31,704 nt of DNA, from NCBI GenBank assembly GCA_964371715.1, contig CAYJNO010000022.1, positions 1 to 31,704 of the forward strand. Reading direction: 5' to 3'. Within the stretch, counting starts at the first letter, position 1, and each line of letters begins with the position of its first letter. Positions 15,226 to 22,996 of this stretch are shown piece by piece. The notes beneath the pieces were generated by a model. The model did no database searches, was not told where the DNA came from, and was given only the letters and a program-made list of their open reading frames with translations. The DNA comes from CAYJNO01 sp964371715. GTDB taxonomy: Bacteria > Bacillota_I > Bacilli_A > Erysipelotrichales > Erysipelotrichaceae. The translations under genes were made by a program, and so were the position numbers.

Positions 15226-15527
15226 GTAGTAATTATATTTTGGAATGTAAAGAGGATTATCTAGTTATAAAAAAACCTATAACTAATCAATTATTTGCTT
15301 CAAATAAACTTGAATATATAAGCACCTATATTAAAAAAGATGTAATTTCTGGTTACATTGTTTTTAATGATATTGTTTTTTTAGTCGCTCAAGGTTTTGA
15401 TGCATTAAAGGATATTGATATTAATAATACTTGCAGCATAAAAAAATACCCTAATGTTATAGTATCTAGTGTGAAAGAAATAAGTAGTATCTTAGAATTT
15501 ATTGAAAAAAACATAAAGAGTAATTAA
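15207..15527 (+). CDS. small hypothetical protein downstream of the repeat protein
   Basis: A 106-residue protein I do not recognise. It overlaps the end of the repeat-protein gene by 19 bases in another frame, with GGGAGG (15195-15200) seven bases before ATG 15207, so translation looks real and coupled. The sequence has no signal peptide or membrane helix; it alternates beta-like strands (SGYIVFNDIVFLVAQGFDAL) with a C-terminal helix (SSVKEISSILEFIEKNIKSN) and has two cysteines, at about residues 12 and 77. The fixed linkage suggests a cytoplasmic partner of the surface protein. It is followed by a terminator. Confidence 0.7.
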   Translation: MDSIKLSSNYILECKEDYLVIKKPITNQLFASNKLEYISTYIKKDVISGYIVFNDIVFLVAQGFDALKDIDINNTCSIKKYPNVIVSSVKEISSILEFIEKNIKSN

Positions 15528-15542
15528 ATTACTCTTTTTTTT
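15515..15542 (+). terminator. intrinsic terminator of the surface-protein operon
   Basis: A 10-bp stem, AAAGAGTAAT (15515-15524) with ATTACTCTTT (15528-15537), has a 3-base loop that is the stop codon TAA, followed by T residues. Confidence 0.9.
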
Positions 15543-15544
15543 AG

Positions 15545-15550
15545 TATAAT
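15545..15550 (+). promoter_or_regulatory. -10 element of a possible leader transcript
   Basis: A perfect TATAAT directly follows the terminator. A start near 15557 would lead at once into the GGAG and mini-ORF described below. No matching -35 was found. A second TATAAT at 15644-15649 is an alternative start for the transporter genes. Confidence 0.35.
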
Positions 15551-15556
15551 AGATAT

Positions 15557-15726
15557 TAAATGGAGTTTCTTTATGACATATTTCAATATGTGATATCATA
15601 AAGTTTTCCAAGATACTTTAATGAATCAAAAATGTTTATATTATATAATGTGAAATTAAAGTAAATATTTAAATGTTGTATTAAAATGAAAGTGATACTA
15701 ATATATCATATTATTAAGAGGTTTAT
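15557..15726 (+). other. leader region with six-codon mini-ORF and hairpin before the chromate transporter pair
   Basis: GGAG (15562-15565) precedes a mini-ORF, ATG ACA TAT TTC AAT ATG TGA (15573-15593), encoding MTYFNM. The same bases form a hairpin: CTTTATGA (15569-15576) with TCATAAAG (15596-15603) and inner CATAT/ATATG around a TTCA loop. A translating ribosome would melt it. No T run follows, so it is not an intrinsic terminator; an attenuator, processing site or chance are possible. The rest of the stretch to 15726 shows only a second TATAAT and AGAGG before the transporter start. Confidence 0.35.
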
Positions 15727-16275
15727 ATGAAAGAATTATTCAAAATTTATTTCTCATTTTTTAAGATGGGAGCAGTTACCTTTGGTGGAGGATATGCAAT
15801 GCTTCCTATATTAAAGAGTGAGGCTGTAGAAAAACATCATTGGGTTGATGAAGAACAAGTAATTGATTTTTATGCCTTAAGTCAAAGTTTACCAGGTATT
15901 ATTTCAATAAATGTTGCGTTATTCATCGGCTATCAACAAAGAAAGACTTATGGTGCAATTAGCGCTGCAATAGGTGTCATTACTCCAAGTATTATTGTTA
16001 TTACGATAATTGCAATGTTTTTAGATAATTTTAGTGATAATACTTATATTCAAAGTGCATTAAATGGAATTACAATATGTGTTGGAGCATTAATTTTAGA
16101 TTCTGTAATTATTATGCTTAAAAAAGGTGTCAAAGACAGGATAGGTGTTATGATTTTTTTATCAATATTTTTATTAAGTGTATTAACTGATATCTCAGCT
16201 ATTTATCTAGTTATTTCAGCTGCAATTATAGGAGTGATATATAAAGGACTTGTATTTAAAGGAGATAGCAAATGA
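15727..16275 (+). CDS. chromate transporter (CHR) family, short half, first subunit
   Basis: A 182-residue membrane protein of the short-chain CHR family, where one half-transporter (one repeat, about six helices) pairs with a second. Signature motifs at the start are FFKMGAVTFGGGYAMLPIL, then EEQVIDFYALSQSLPG and NVALFIGYQQRKTYGAISAA. CHR proteins take up or expel chromate, but most homologues in low-GC bacteria have unknown physiological anion substrates, possibly sulfate-like. Its stop overlaps the ATG of the second half by four bases, typical of a coupled heteromeric pair. AGAGG precedes the start. Confidence 0.92.
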   Translation: MKELFKIYFSFFKMGAVTFGGGYAMLPILKSEAVEKHHWVDEEQVIDFYALSQSLPGIISINVALFIGYQQRKTYGAISAAIGVITPSIIVITIIAMFLDNFSDNTYIQSALNGITICVGALILDSVIIMLKKGVKDRIGVMIFLSIFLLSVLTDISAIYLVISAAIIGVIYKGLVFKGDSK

Positions 16276-16835
16276 TATATATAGAATTATTTTTTGAATT
16301 CTTTAAAATTGGATTATTCGCTATTGGAGGTGGAATGGCGACGATACCTTTTTTACAAGAACTTTCAGTTAATACTGGATGGTTTGATCAAGCCTTAATA
16401 ACTGAGATGATTGCGATATCAGAATCAACACCAGGGCCAATAGGGATTAATATGGCAACATATGTAGGCTATAATATAGCTGGAATATATGGTGGAATTA
16501 TTGCTTCAATAGCTGAAATTATACCATCTATTATTATTGTTATTTCATTTTCAAAATCATTAGATTTAATTGTAGGTAATAAATACTTTATTAATGCCTT
16601 TTATGGTATGAGACCTGCTGTTGCCGGCCTTATAGCTTATGCAGCTTATAGTGTAATTTGTTCATCAGTATTAAACAAAGAAGCTTATATGTTAACGAAT
16701 AACTTTATTGATTTATTTGACTTCTTTAATATAGCTTTATTTATTTGTTTCTTTTATGCTATAAAAAAATATAAGAAACATCCAACTTTATATATTGCTA
16801 TTGGAGCAATACTAGGTATTGTTTTAGGATTGTAG
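16272..16835 (+). CDS. chromate transporter (CHR) family, short half, second subunit
   Basis: A 187-residue partner of the preceding gene with the same family layout: FFKIGLFAIGGGMATIPFLQEL, then ITEMIAISESTPGPIGINMATYVGYNIAGIYGGIIAS, then AFYGMRPAVAGLIAYAAY, and helices to the C-terminus. It is the second half of the pair, expected to insert in the opposite orientation. The start codon overlaps the first gene (ATGA, 4 bases); the rRNA methyltransferase gene begins eight bases after its stop. The genes to 18887 appear to be one transcript. Confidence 0.92.
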   Translation: MIYIELFFEFFKIGLFAIGGGMATIPFLQELSVNTGWFDQALITEMIAISESTPGPIGINMATYVGYNIAGIYGGIIASIAEIIPSIIIVISFSKSLDLIVGNKYFINAFYGMRPAVAGLIAYAAYSVICSSVLNKEAYMLTNNFIDLFDFFNIALFICFFYAIKKYKKHPTLYIAIGAILGIVLGL

Positions 16836-16843
16836 GAAAAAAT

Positions 16844-18184
16844 ATGAAATTACCAATTAAATTTATAGAAAAAATGCAAACACAATTACAAGATGAATTT
16901 CAAAGTTATCTTGATAGTTATAATGAACCTAGATGGTTTGGATTAAGAGTTAATACTTCAAAGATAAGTGTAGAAGAATTTCTTAAAATATCTCCTTTTA
17001 AACTTGAACCAATCCCATGGATTGATAATGGCTTTTATTATGATGGACTTATTGATGAGCCAGGTAAACATCCATACTATAATCTTGGTTTATACTATTT
17101 ACAAGAACCAAGCGCAATGACACCTGCTAATAGGCTATTAATTAATGATGGAGATTTTGTTTTAGATTTATGTGCTGCACCAGGTGGTAAATCAACAGAA
17201 CTTGGAGCTAAACTAAATGGAACTGGTCTGTTAGTCGCTAATGATATAAGTAATTCTCGTGCTAAAGCATTATTAAAAAACCTTGAACAATTTGGAATTA
17301 AAAATTCATTTGTTATGAGTGAAACACCAGAAAAGATAGCACAAAATTTTCAATCTTACTTCGATAAAATTTTAATAGATGCACCATGTTCTGGAGAAGG
17401 AATGTTTAGAAAAGATCATAAAATGATTGCTAGTTGGGAAATTAATGGACCAGAATACTATCACGATATTCAAGTAAACATTTTAGACTATGCTTATCAA
17501 ATGCTAAAAAAAGGTGGATTAATAATGTATTCAACATGTACCTTTGATGAATTAGAAAATGAAGTTGTAATAAATCAACTTTTAAATAAATATCACGATT
17601 TAAGTATTGAAGCAATAATGCCATATAAAGGATTTAAAAATGGCAATGAACCTTTAATAGATACAGTACGCATTTGGCCTCATAAAATGCAAGGGGAAGG
17701 ACATTATCTTGCTCTAATAAAAAAAGATGGAGAATTAACTCCAAATGCGAAAACAAATCAAAAAAATAAAGTAAAAATTAGTGAGGAAACAGAATTATTT
17801 CTAAAATTAATTCCTAAAGAATTGTCTGATAATTTATTTATCTTAGATGATAAATTATATAATTTACCAAGTTATGCTATTAATACTAATAAGCTTCGCT
17901 TATTAAGAAATGGATTATTATTGGGTGTGATTAAAGCAAAACGTTTTGAACCATCACAAGCTTTAGCAATGCATTTGAAACATAATGATTTTGCCAATTG
18001 TATTAATCTAAATATTAATGATATAAGAGTTAATAAATACATTAAAGGTGAAACATTAAGTATTGAAGATTTTAATGTTAAAAATGGATGGTGTTTAGTA
18101 TTGATTGATAGCTATCCAGTAGGTTTTGGAAAAGTTAATAATAAGACTTTAAAAAATAAATATGCACAAGGATGGATTAGGTAA
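16844..18184 (+). CDS. RsmF-like 16S rRNA m5C methyltransferase (NOL1/NOP2/sun family)
   Basis: A SAM-dependent RNA cytosine-5 methyltransferase of 446 residues. The SAM motif is VLDLCAAPGGKSTELGAKL (about residues 107-125), followed by motif IV DAPCSGEGMFRKD (about 179-191, with the PCS cysteine) and motif VI YSTCTF (about 229-234, the nucleophile Cys). The N-terminus (WFGLRVNTSKISVEEFL) matches RsmF-type proteins. The C-terminus (about 300-446) holds the RsmF/PUA-like domains, including GWCLVLIDSYPVGFGKVN. This layout and size fit RsmF-like enzymes of Bacillota rather than RsmB; the exact target base is not readable. It is followed by rsuA after one base. Confidence 0.85.
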   Translation: MKLPIKFIEKMQTQLQDEFQSYLDSYNEPRWFGLRVNTSKISVEEFLKISPFKLEPIPWIDNGFYYDGLIDEPGKHPYYNLGLYYLQEPSAMTPANRLLINDGDFVLDLCAAPGGKSTELGAKLNGTGLLVANDISNSRAKALLKNLEQFGIKNSFVMSETPEKIAQNFQSYFDKILIDAPCSGEGMFRKDHKMIASWEINGPEYYHDIQVNILDYAYQMLKKGGLIMYSTCTFDELENEVVINQLLNKYHDLSIEAIMPYKGFKNGNEPLIDTVRIWPHKMQGEGHYLALIKKDGELTPNAKTNQKNKVKISEETELFLKLIPKELSDNLFILDDKLYNLPSYAINTNKLRLLRNGLLLGVIKAKRFEPSQALAMHLKHNDFANCINLNINDIRVNKYIKGETLSIEDFNVKNGWCLVLIDSYPVGFGKVNNKTLKNKYAQGWIR

Positions 18185-18185
18185 T

Positions 18186-18887
18186 ATGAGATTAGATAAA
18201 TATTTAGCCAATATGAATGTAGGAACAAGAAGCGAAGTGAAAAAAATTATCAAAAAAGGTGAAGTTAAAGTAAATGATATCATAATAAAAAGTGCAGAAT
18301 ATAAGGTGCTTGAAGATGATATTGTTTTAGTTAATGATAAAGAAATAAAATATGAAAAATATCGCTATTATATGATGAATAAACCTCAAGGTGTAATATC
18401 TGCTACTACTGATAAGTATGATAAAACAATTTTAGATTTAATGCCTAGTGAAGATACAAGAGATCTATTTCCAGTTGGACGATTAGATAAAGACACTGAA
18501 GGATTATTACTTATTACAAACGATGGTGAACTTTCTCATAATTTATTATCACCAAAAAAACATGTTGATAAAACATATTTTGCTCTAATTGATGGAGTAT
18601 GTACACAGGAAGATATCATTAAATTTAAGGAAGGTTTAGATATTGGAGAAAAAAATATAACTTTGCCAAGTGAACTTGAAATTATCGAATCTGCTAAAGA
18701 GTCTAAAATAGAAGTAACCATTAAAGAGGGGAAATTTCATCAAGTAAAACGAATGTTTAAAGCTGTAGATAAAGAAGTTGTTTATCTTAAAAGATTAAGA
18801 ATGAAAAATTTAGTTTTAGACCCAAATTTAAAACTTGGTGAATATAGATTATTAACTGAAGAAGAAATAGCGCAATTAAAAAATTAG
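18186..18887 (+). CDS. rsuA: 16S rRNA pseudouridine synthase RsuA-like
   Basis: RsuA-family enzyme making pseudouridine in 16S rRNA (position 516 in E. coli). The protein starts MRLDKYLANMNVGTRSEVKK, an S4 RNA-binding domain, followed by a catalytic domain with YYMMNKPQGVISAT and the active-site motif FPVGRLDKDTEGLLLITNDG (catalytic Asp at about residue 101), then KTYFALIDG and the late VTIKEGKFHQVKRMF. I use ATG 18186, which gives 233 residues and the family start; an in-frame ATG at 18162 adds eight poorly matching residues. It lies one base after the methyltransferase stop. RluB/RluE-type relatives are the alternative, as the families share these motifs. Confidence 0.88.
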   Translation: MRLDKYLANMNVGTRSEVKKIIKKGEVKVNDIIIKSAEYKVLEDDIVLVNDKEIKYEKYRYYMMNKPQGVISATTDKYDKTILDLMPSEDTRDLFPVGRLDKDTEGLLLITNDGELSHNLLSPKKHVDKTYFALIDGVCTQEDIIKFKEGLDIGEKNITLPSELEIIESAKESKIEVTIKEGKFHQVKRMFKAVDKEVVYLKRLRMKNLVLDPNLKLGEYRLLTEEEIAQLKN

Positions 18888-18898
18888 CGCTATTTTAT
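18865..18898 (+). terminator. intrinsic terminator after rsuA
   Basis: AAATAGCGC (18865-18873) pairs with GCGCTATTT (18887-18895), overlapping the end of rsuA, with further AATT/AATT contacts in the loop. The downstream T tract is interrupted (TATTTTATTT), so termination may be partial. Confidence 0.6.
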
Positions 18899-18991
18899 TT
18901 ATATTTAAACAATATTTATAATAAAATACACAAATATATCAATTTATTGCTTATTTACTATGATTGCATTCATTTAATGTATTTTCTATTG

Positions 18992-18997
18992 TATAAT
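18992..18997 (+). promoter_or_regulatory. -10 box for the EAL/GGDEF sensor gene
   Basis: A perfect TATAAT preceded by TTG lies 40 bases before the start codon. A good -35 at 17 bases was not found (TTCATT at 18969-18974). It is the only promoter-like element in the 150-base gap. Confidence 0.4.
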
Positions 18998-19037
18998 AAT
19001 AAAGTAAAGTTTTATTTAATACACAATGAGGTAATAT

Positions 19038-21899
19038 ATGTACAATGTAAAAAGGTCACGTATTGTCATATTGCTTATTATAATGATGATAATAAATAGT
19101 TCTTTGGTATTTGGAGAAGACTATGAATTCAAGGAAGAAGAAAAAGTAGTTAAAGTTGGATATCATATTTATTCTGGAATAATAAATGATTTAAATTCAT
19201 TTAATTATCAAGGATTTGGATATGATGTATTTAAAAAAATAGAAGATATAAGTCAACTTAAATTTGAATTTGTTGACGTATCGGATGAATTATTTAATCC
19301 ATTAGATACTGGTAAAGTTGATATTATTGGATTTTTTTTAAAAACGGAAAATAGAGATGAAAATTATGTATACGGTGATATGGTTTATGAAACAATAAGT
19401 ACAGCATTAGTTGGTAAGAAAGACCAATATGTAGATGTTGAATTATTTTATGATAATCCAAGTTTTATTGATGGTAAAACAATTGCAACTTATGAAGATA
19501 ATCTTGCAAATAGTGAATTAATTGATTATGCATTGAAGAATAATATTGATATCAATTTAGAATATTATGAAATGGGAGAATATCTAAGTGTAGATGCAGA
19601 TTTATATTTGACAAATATAAATTTAATAAAAACTGATGATTATTTTACTGCCCTAAATTTTAAGAGTCAAGATACATATTTAATCGGTACTGAACAAAGT
19701 AAAGATATAATAGAAGAAATAGATGAAATTATTACTTATTTATCTCAAACAGAGGGAAATTTTTTAGAGGAAATAGATAATAAATATCTTAATGACCATG
19801 ATGGACTAATACATCGTAGCCTAACAAAAGATGAAGTTGAAATCTTAAGAAATAAAGTATTTAATGTTGGATTGATTTGTAATAATAATCCTATGTCATA
19901 TAAAGTTAATGATGGATATAGTGGTATTGGTGTAGAATCATTTAACTTAATAAGTGAAAGATACTCTTTTGATGTTGTATATAATGGTATTGTTGGTTGT
20001 GATGTGATTAATGAGTATGATATTTTAATAACGCACAAAACTAATGATTTAAATATATATAATAAATATCAAAAAACAGAAAACTACTTAGATATTTCAA
20101 TGTATTTATTTGCACCATATACAAATACAGTAGAACAACGCCAAATATTCGGTTCATTAAATTATATTTATCTTGACCGTGAAATTTTAGCTAGTGAATT
20201 AAAAGGAAATGACATCATTGACTATAATAATATTGAAGATTTATATAATGGATATTTAAAAGGTGATATTGATGGATTCGTTGTTAGTGAGATTGAAGCA
20301 CAATACTTACTTTCATTAATAACTAATGAACAATTTTACGCTAAGCAATTAGAAATTAGTTTACCATTGTACTTTTTAATCAATAATGAAATTGCCGATG
20401 AGTATCTTAATATACTTAATGTAGCTATAGATACAATCGATCATCATGATTTTGAAGATATACTATATAATGAATCCTCAAATTATATGCCCAATTCAAT
20501 TTTGTTACAAGATGTATCGAAATACTTTACTGCTGCAATTATTGCGCTAATTGTTGTTTTATTGATTGTTTTTATTATTTTCTATATACAACAAAAAGAG
20601 AAAAATAAAGCTGTTTTAAAAGCATATAATTATGATAATTTAACAGGATTATTATCATTTAATAATTTTAGTGATTTAGCTAATAAACGTTTAGAAAATG
20701 CTGCTAGTGGTCAATATGAACTTATTACTTTTGATATTGATTTATTTAAAACAATTAATTCGCTATTCGGATATCAAAAAGGCGATGATGTATTAAAAGT
20801 TATAGGGATGATTTTAAAGGATAATATGGGGGATTCATTGCTTTGTCGAAAAGGGGATGATTGTTTTATTATTTTAAGAGAAACAGAGAATGCTATTAGC
20901 TTAGAAAATGTTTATTATTTACAAATTTTACCAGCTGTCTTTAGAATAATTGATATAAATTATAACTTTAGTATGTCATTTGGAGTTGTTAAAATACATA
21001 ACTCTAAGGAAATGTTATCAGATCTTATAGGTTATGCTGATGCAGCAAGAACAAGAAATAAAAACTTACATGAATTAACGTATACGTATTTTGATGAAAA
21101 TATGCAAATAAAGTATGCTAATAATATTAGTATAACTTTACAAATGAAAGATGCACTGCATGATAAGGAATTTACAGTATATTATCAACCAAAAATATCA
21201 TATATAACAGGCAAAATTTCAGGAGCTGAAGCTCTTGTAAGATGGATTAAAAAAGATGGATCAATGATATATCCATCGAATTTTATAGAAGTATTTGAAA
21301 AGAATGGTTTTATTTTTAACTTAGATTTATATGTCTTTGAGAATGTATGTAAGTTTATTAAGGAATATAAAGAAGAATATAACCTACCACTTATATCCAC
21401 TAATTTATCAGCAATAACAATGTTTGATGATCGCTTAGAAGAAAGTTTAATCAATATAATAAATAAATATAAAATAAGTACAAGTTATATTGAACTAGAA
21501 ATTACAGAAACAGCATTAACTAATGCTAATGAATATTTACTAGCAAAAGTAAGAAAATTAAAAGATTTAGGATTTTATATTTCTATAGATGATTTTGGTT
21601 CGGGTGAGTCTTCATTAAATCGCTTAAGCGAAATAGATGTAAATACTATAAAAATAGATAAGTCATTTATAGATAATTATGAAAGTAATGATAGGGTAAA
21701 TATAATCATCGAAAATGTAATTAGAATGAGTAAACAGTTAAATTTGAAAATTATTACTGAGGGTGTAGAAAATTTAAATCAAGCAATTTATTTAAAATCT
21801 TTAAACTGTGACAGTGCACAAGGATATTATTTTGAAAAACCGATGAATGAAGAGAGTTTTTTAAAGCTTTTAAGTGCAAATAAAAATTATAAAATTTAA
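19038..21899 (+). CDS. membrane sensor with two solute-binding domains, degenerate GGDEF and intact EAL (c-di-GMP phosphodiesterase)
   Basis: A 953-residue protein. A signal/anchor sequence (about 8-26) leads to two extracellular domains like bacterial solute-binding family 3 (about 36-255 and 270-485; second begins near NKVFNVGLICNNNPMS). One membrane helix (about 495-517) precedes a GGDEF domain (about 534-690). There the signature reads RKGDDCFII near residue 605 instead of GGDEF, so cyclase activity is unlikely. The EAL domain (about 700-950) looks intact: AEALVRW at about 730, STNLSA, ELEITETAL, SIDDFG, KIDKSF, ITEGVE and AQGYYFEKP. It should hydrolyse c-di-GMP in response to an outside ligand. 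GAGG lies before ATG 19038. Confidence 0.9.
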   Translation: MYNVKRSRIVILLIIMMIINSSLVFGEDYEFKEEEKVVKVGYHIYSGIINDLNSFNYQGFGYDVFKKIEDISQLKFEFVDVSDELFNPLDTGKVDIIGFFLKTENRDENYVYGDMVYETISTALVGKKDQYVDVELFYDNPSFIDGKTIATYEDNLANSELIDYALKNNIDINLEYYEMGEYLSVDADLYLTNINLIKTDDYFTALNFKSQDTYLIGTEQSKDIIEEIDEIITYLSQTEGNFLEEIDNKYLNDHDGLIHRSLTKDEVEILRNKVFNVGLICNNNPMSYKVNDGYSGIGVESFNLISERYSFDVVYNGIVGCDVINEYDILITHKTNDLNIYNKYQKTENYLDISMYLFAPYTNTVEQRQIFGSLNYIYLDREILASELKGNDIIDYNNIEDLYNGYLKGDIDGFVVSEIEAQYLLSLITNEQFYAKQLEISLPLYFLINNEIADEYLNILNVAIDTIDHHDFEDILYNESSNYMPNSILLQDVSKYFTAAIIALIVVLLIVFIIFYIQQKEKNKAVLKAYNYDNLTGLLSFNNFSDLANKRLENAASGQYELITFDIDLFKTINSLFGYQKGDDVLKVIGMILKDNMGDSLLCRKGDDCFIILRETENAISLENVYYLQILPAVFRIIDINYNFSMSFGVVKIHNSKEMLSDLIGYADAARTRNKNLHELTYTYFDENMQIKYANNISITLQMKDALHDKEFTVYYQPKISYITGKISGAEALVRWIKKDGSMIYPSNFIEVFEKNGFIFNLDLYVFENVCKFIKEYKEEYNLPLISTNLSAITMFDDRLEESLINIINKYKISTSYIELEITETALTNANEYLLAKVRKLKDLGFYISIDDFGSGESSLNRLSEIDVNTIKIDKSFIDNYESNDRVNIIIENVIRMSKQLNLKIITEGVENLNQAIYLKSLNCDSAQGYYFEKPMNEESFLKLLSANKNYKI

Positions 21900-21902
21900 A
21901 TA

Positions 21903-22895
21903 TTAATATAAGAATTTAAATTTCTTTTTACAAATATATGAAACAATTATAGTACAAGTTAGAACACTAGTAATACGATATAAACCATTTTCATATAATA
22001 CAGGTGTAAAATTGATAAAAAATTCAAGGAATATTCCATGTGAAAAATAAAATAGTGTTGAATATTTGCGAATGCTTTGATAATTTAGATTAAATTTGAT
22101 ATTTAAATTTAAAAGAAAAACAATAAAATAATATTGAAATGGAATCATCATTAGATACATATTATAATCAATAGCTAATTTAAAGTGTCGTACACTAAAT
22201 GCTTCTATTATTAAAAATGTAAGAGATAAAATTAATTTTACACTTACATTTTTTTTGTTTAGATATACTTTACTTTGATAAATTTTTACACCCAACAAGA
22301 AAAAGAATGTAGTAAAAAATATTGCATTTCTTGTAGTAAAGAAAATACTGAAATATGTATCAAATATAGGTTTTAACGCAGTAAGACTTACTAGTTCAAA
22401 ATATGTTTCACTAAGACCTATTATATATAAGATAAAAAAGATAATTAATAAATAATTTAATTTAATTTTATTATAAACTTTATGATAGAAGATGATTGCA
22501 AAAATTAAAGCAGGCATATACCATAAATGATAATAGATACCTGTATATAAAAGTCCAATAGCAATGCCAGCTAGTATTGAAAAAGGATTTATTGAAAAGT
22601 ATTGCATAGCAAATAAGTAACCGCTTGGTAAAGCGATTAATGACCAAAATAAATATAACTTAATTAATTTATTTAAATAGTTTGTATATTTAGTTTTATC
22701 ATAGTTAAAATATTGTTCAAAAAAGAATCCTGATACAACTAAGAAGAATGGAACAACCATACGGCCTAAAATATTACTTGATATAAATCCTATTGTTGGA
22801 AATGCTTCGTAAAATGGATATGTATGCACAAAGATAACAATAATTGAGGCAATAAGTTTGGCAATATCAATAGCATTATAATTTATTTTTTTCAT
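21903..22895 (-). CDS. acyltransferase 3 family membrane protein
   Basis: An integral membrane O-acyltransferase of about 330 residues and ten helices, opposite in strand to its neighbours. The N-terminus is typical: NAIDIAKLIASIIVIFVHTYPF (the His is the presumed catalytic residue), then GRMVVPFFLVVSGFFFEQYF, and later WSLIALPSGYLFA and YTGIYYHLWYMPALIFAI. Such proteins transfer acetyl or other acyl groups to cell-surface sugars. The substrate is unknown. The ATG at 22901 directly abuts TATAAT with no ribosome site, so I favour the second ATG at 22895 as a leaderless start (330 residues). The end lies four bases from the EAL gene, tail to tail. Confidence 0.85.
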   Translation of the reverse strand: MKKINYNAIDIAKLIASIIVIFVHTYPFYEAFPTIGFISSNILGRMVVPFFLVVSGFFFEQYFNYDKTKYTNYLNKLIKLYLFWSLIALPSGYLFAMQYFSINPFSILAGIAIGLLYTGIYYHLWYMPALIFAIIFYHKVYNKIKLNYLLIIFFILYIIGLSETYFELVSLTALKPIFDTYFSIFFTTRNAIFFTTFFFLLGVKIYQSKVYLNKKNVSVKLILSLTFLIIEAFSVRHFKLAIDYNMYLMMIPFQYYFIVFLLNLNIKFNLNYQSIRKYSTLFYFSHGIFLEFFINFTPVLYENGLYRITSVLTCTIIVSYICKKKFKFLY

Positions 22896-22901
22896 ATTCA
22901 T

Positions 22902-22910
22902 ATTATAACA
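22902..22910 (-). promoter_or_regulatory. extended -10 promoter of the acyltransferase gene, possibly leaderless
   Basis: On the - strand TGTTATAAT occupies 22910-22902 in reading order, giving an extended -10 with perfect TATAAT. The start would be about 22895, the A of the second ATG. The -35 is weak (TTATAT). Confidence 0.55.
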
Positions 22911-22996
22911 AAATTTTAATATAAATATAATCTAGTCATAAAATTTGTTGTTATATGGGAGATGTGTTATATTTGGAAAAATGAAAGTGGTAATTT

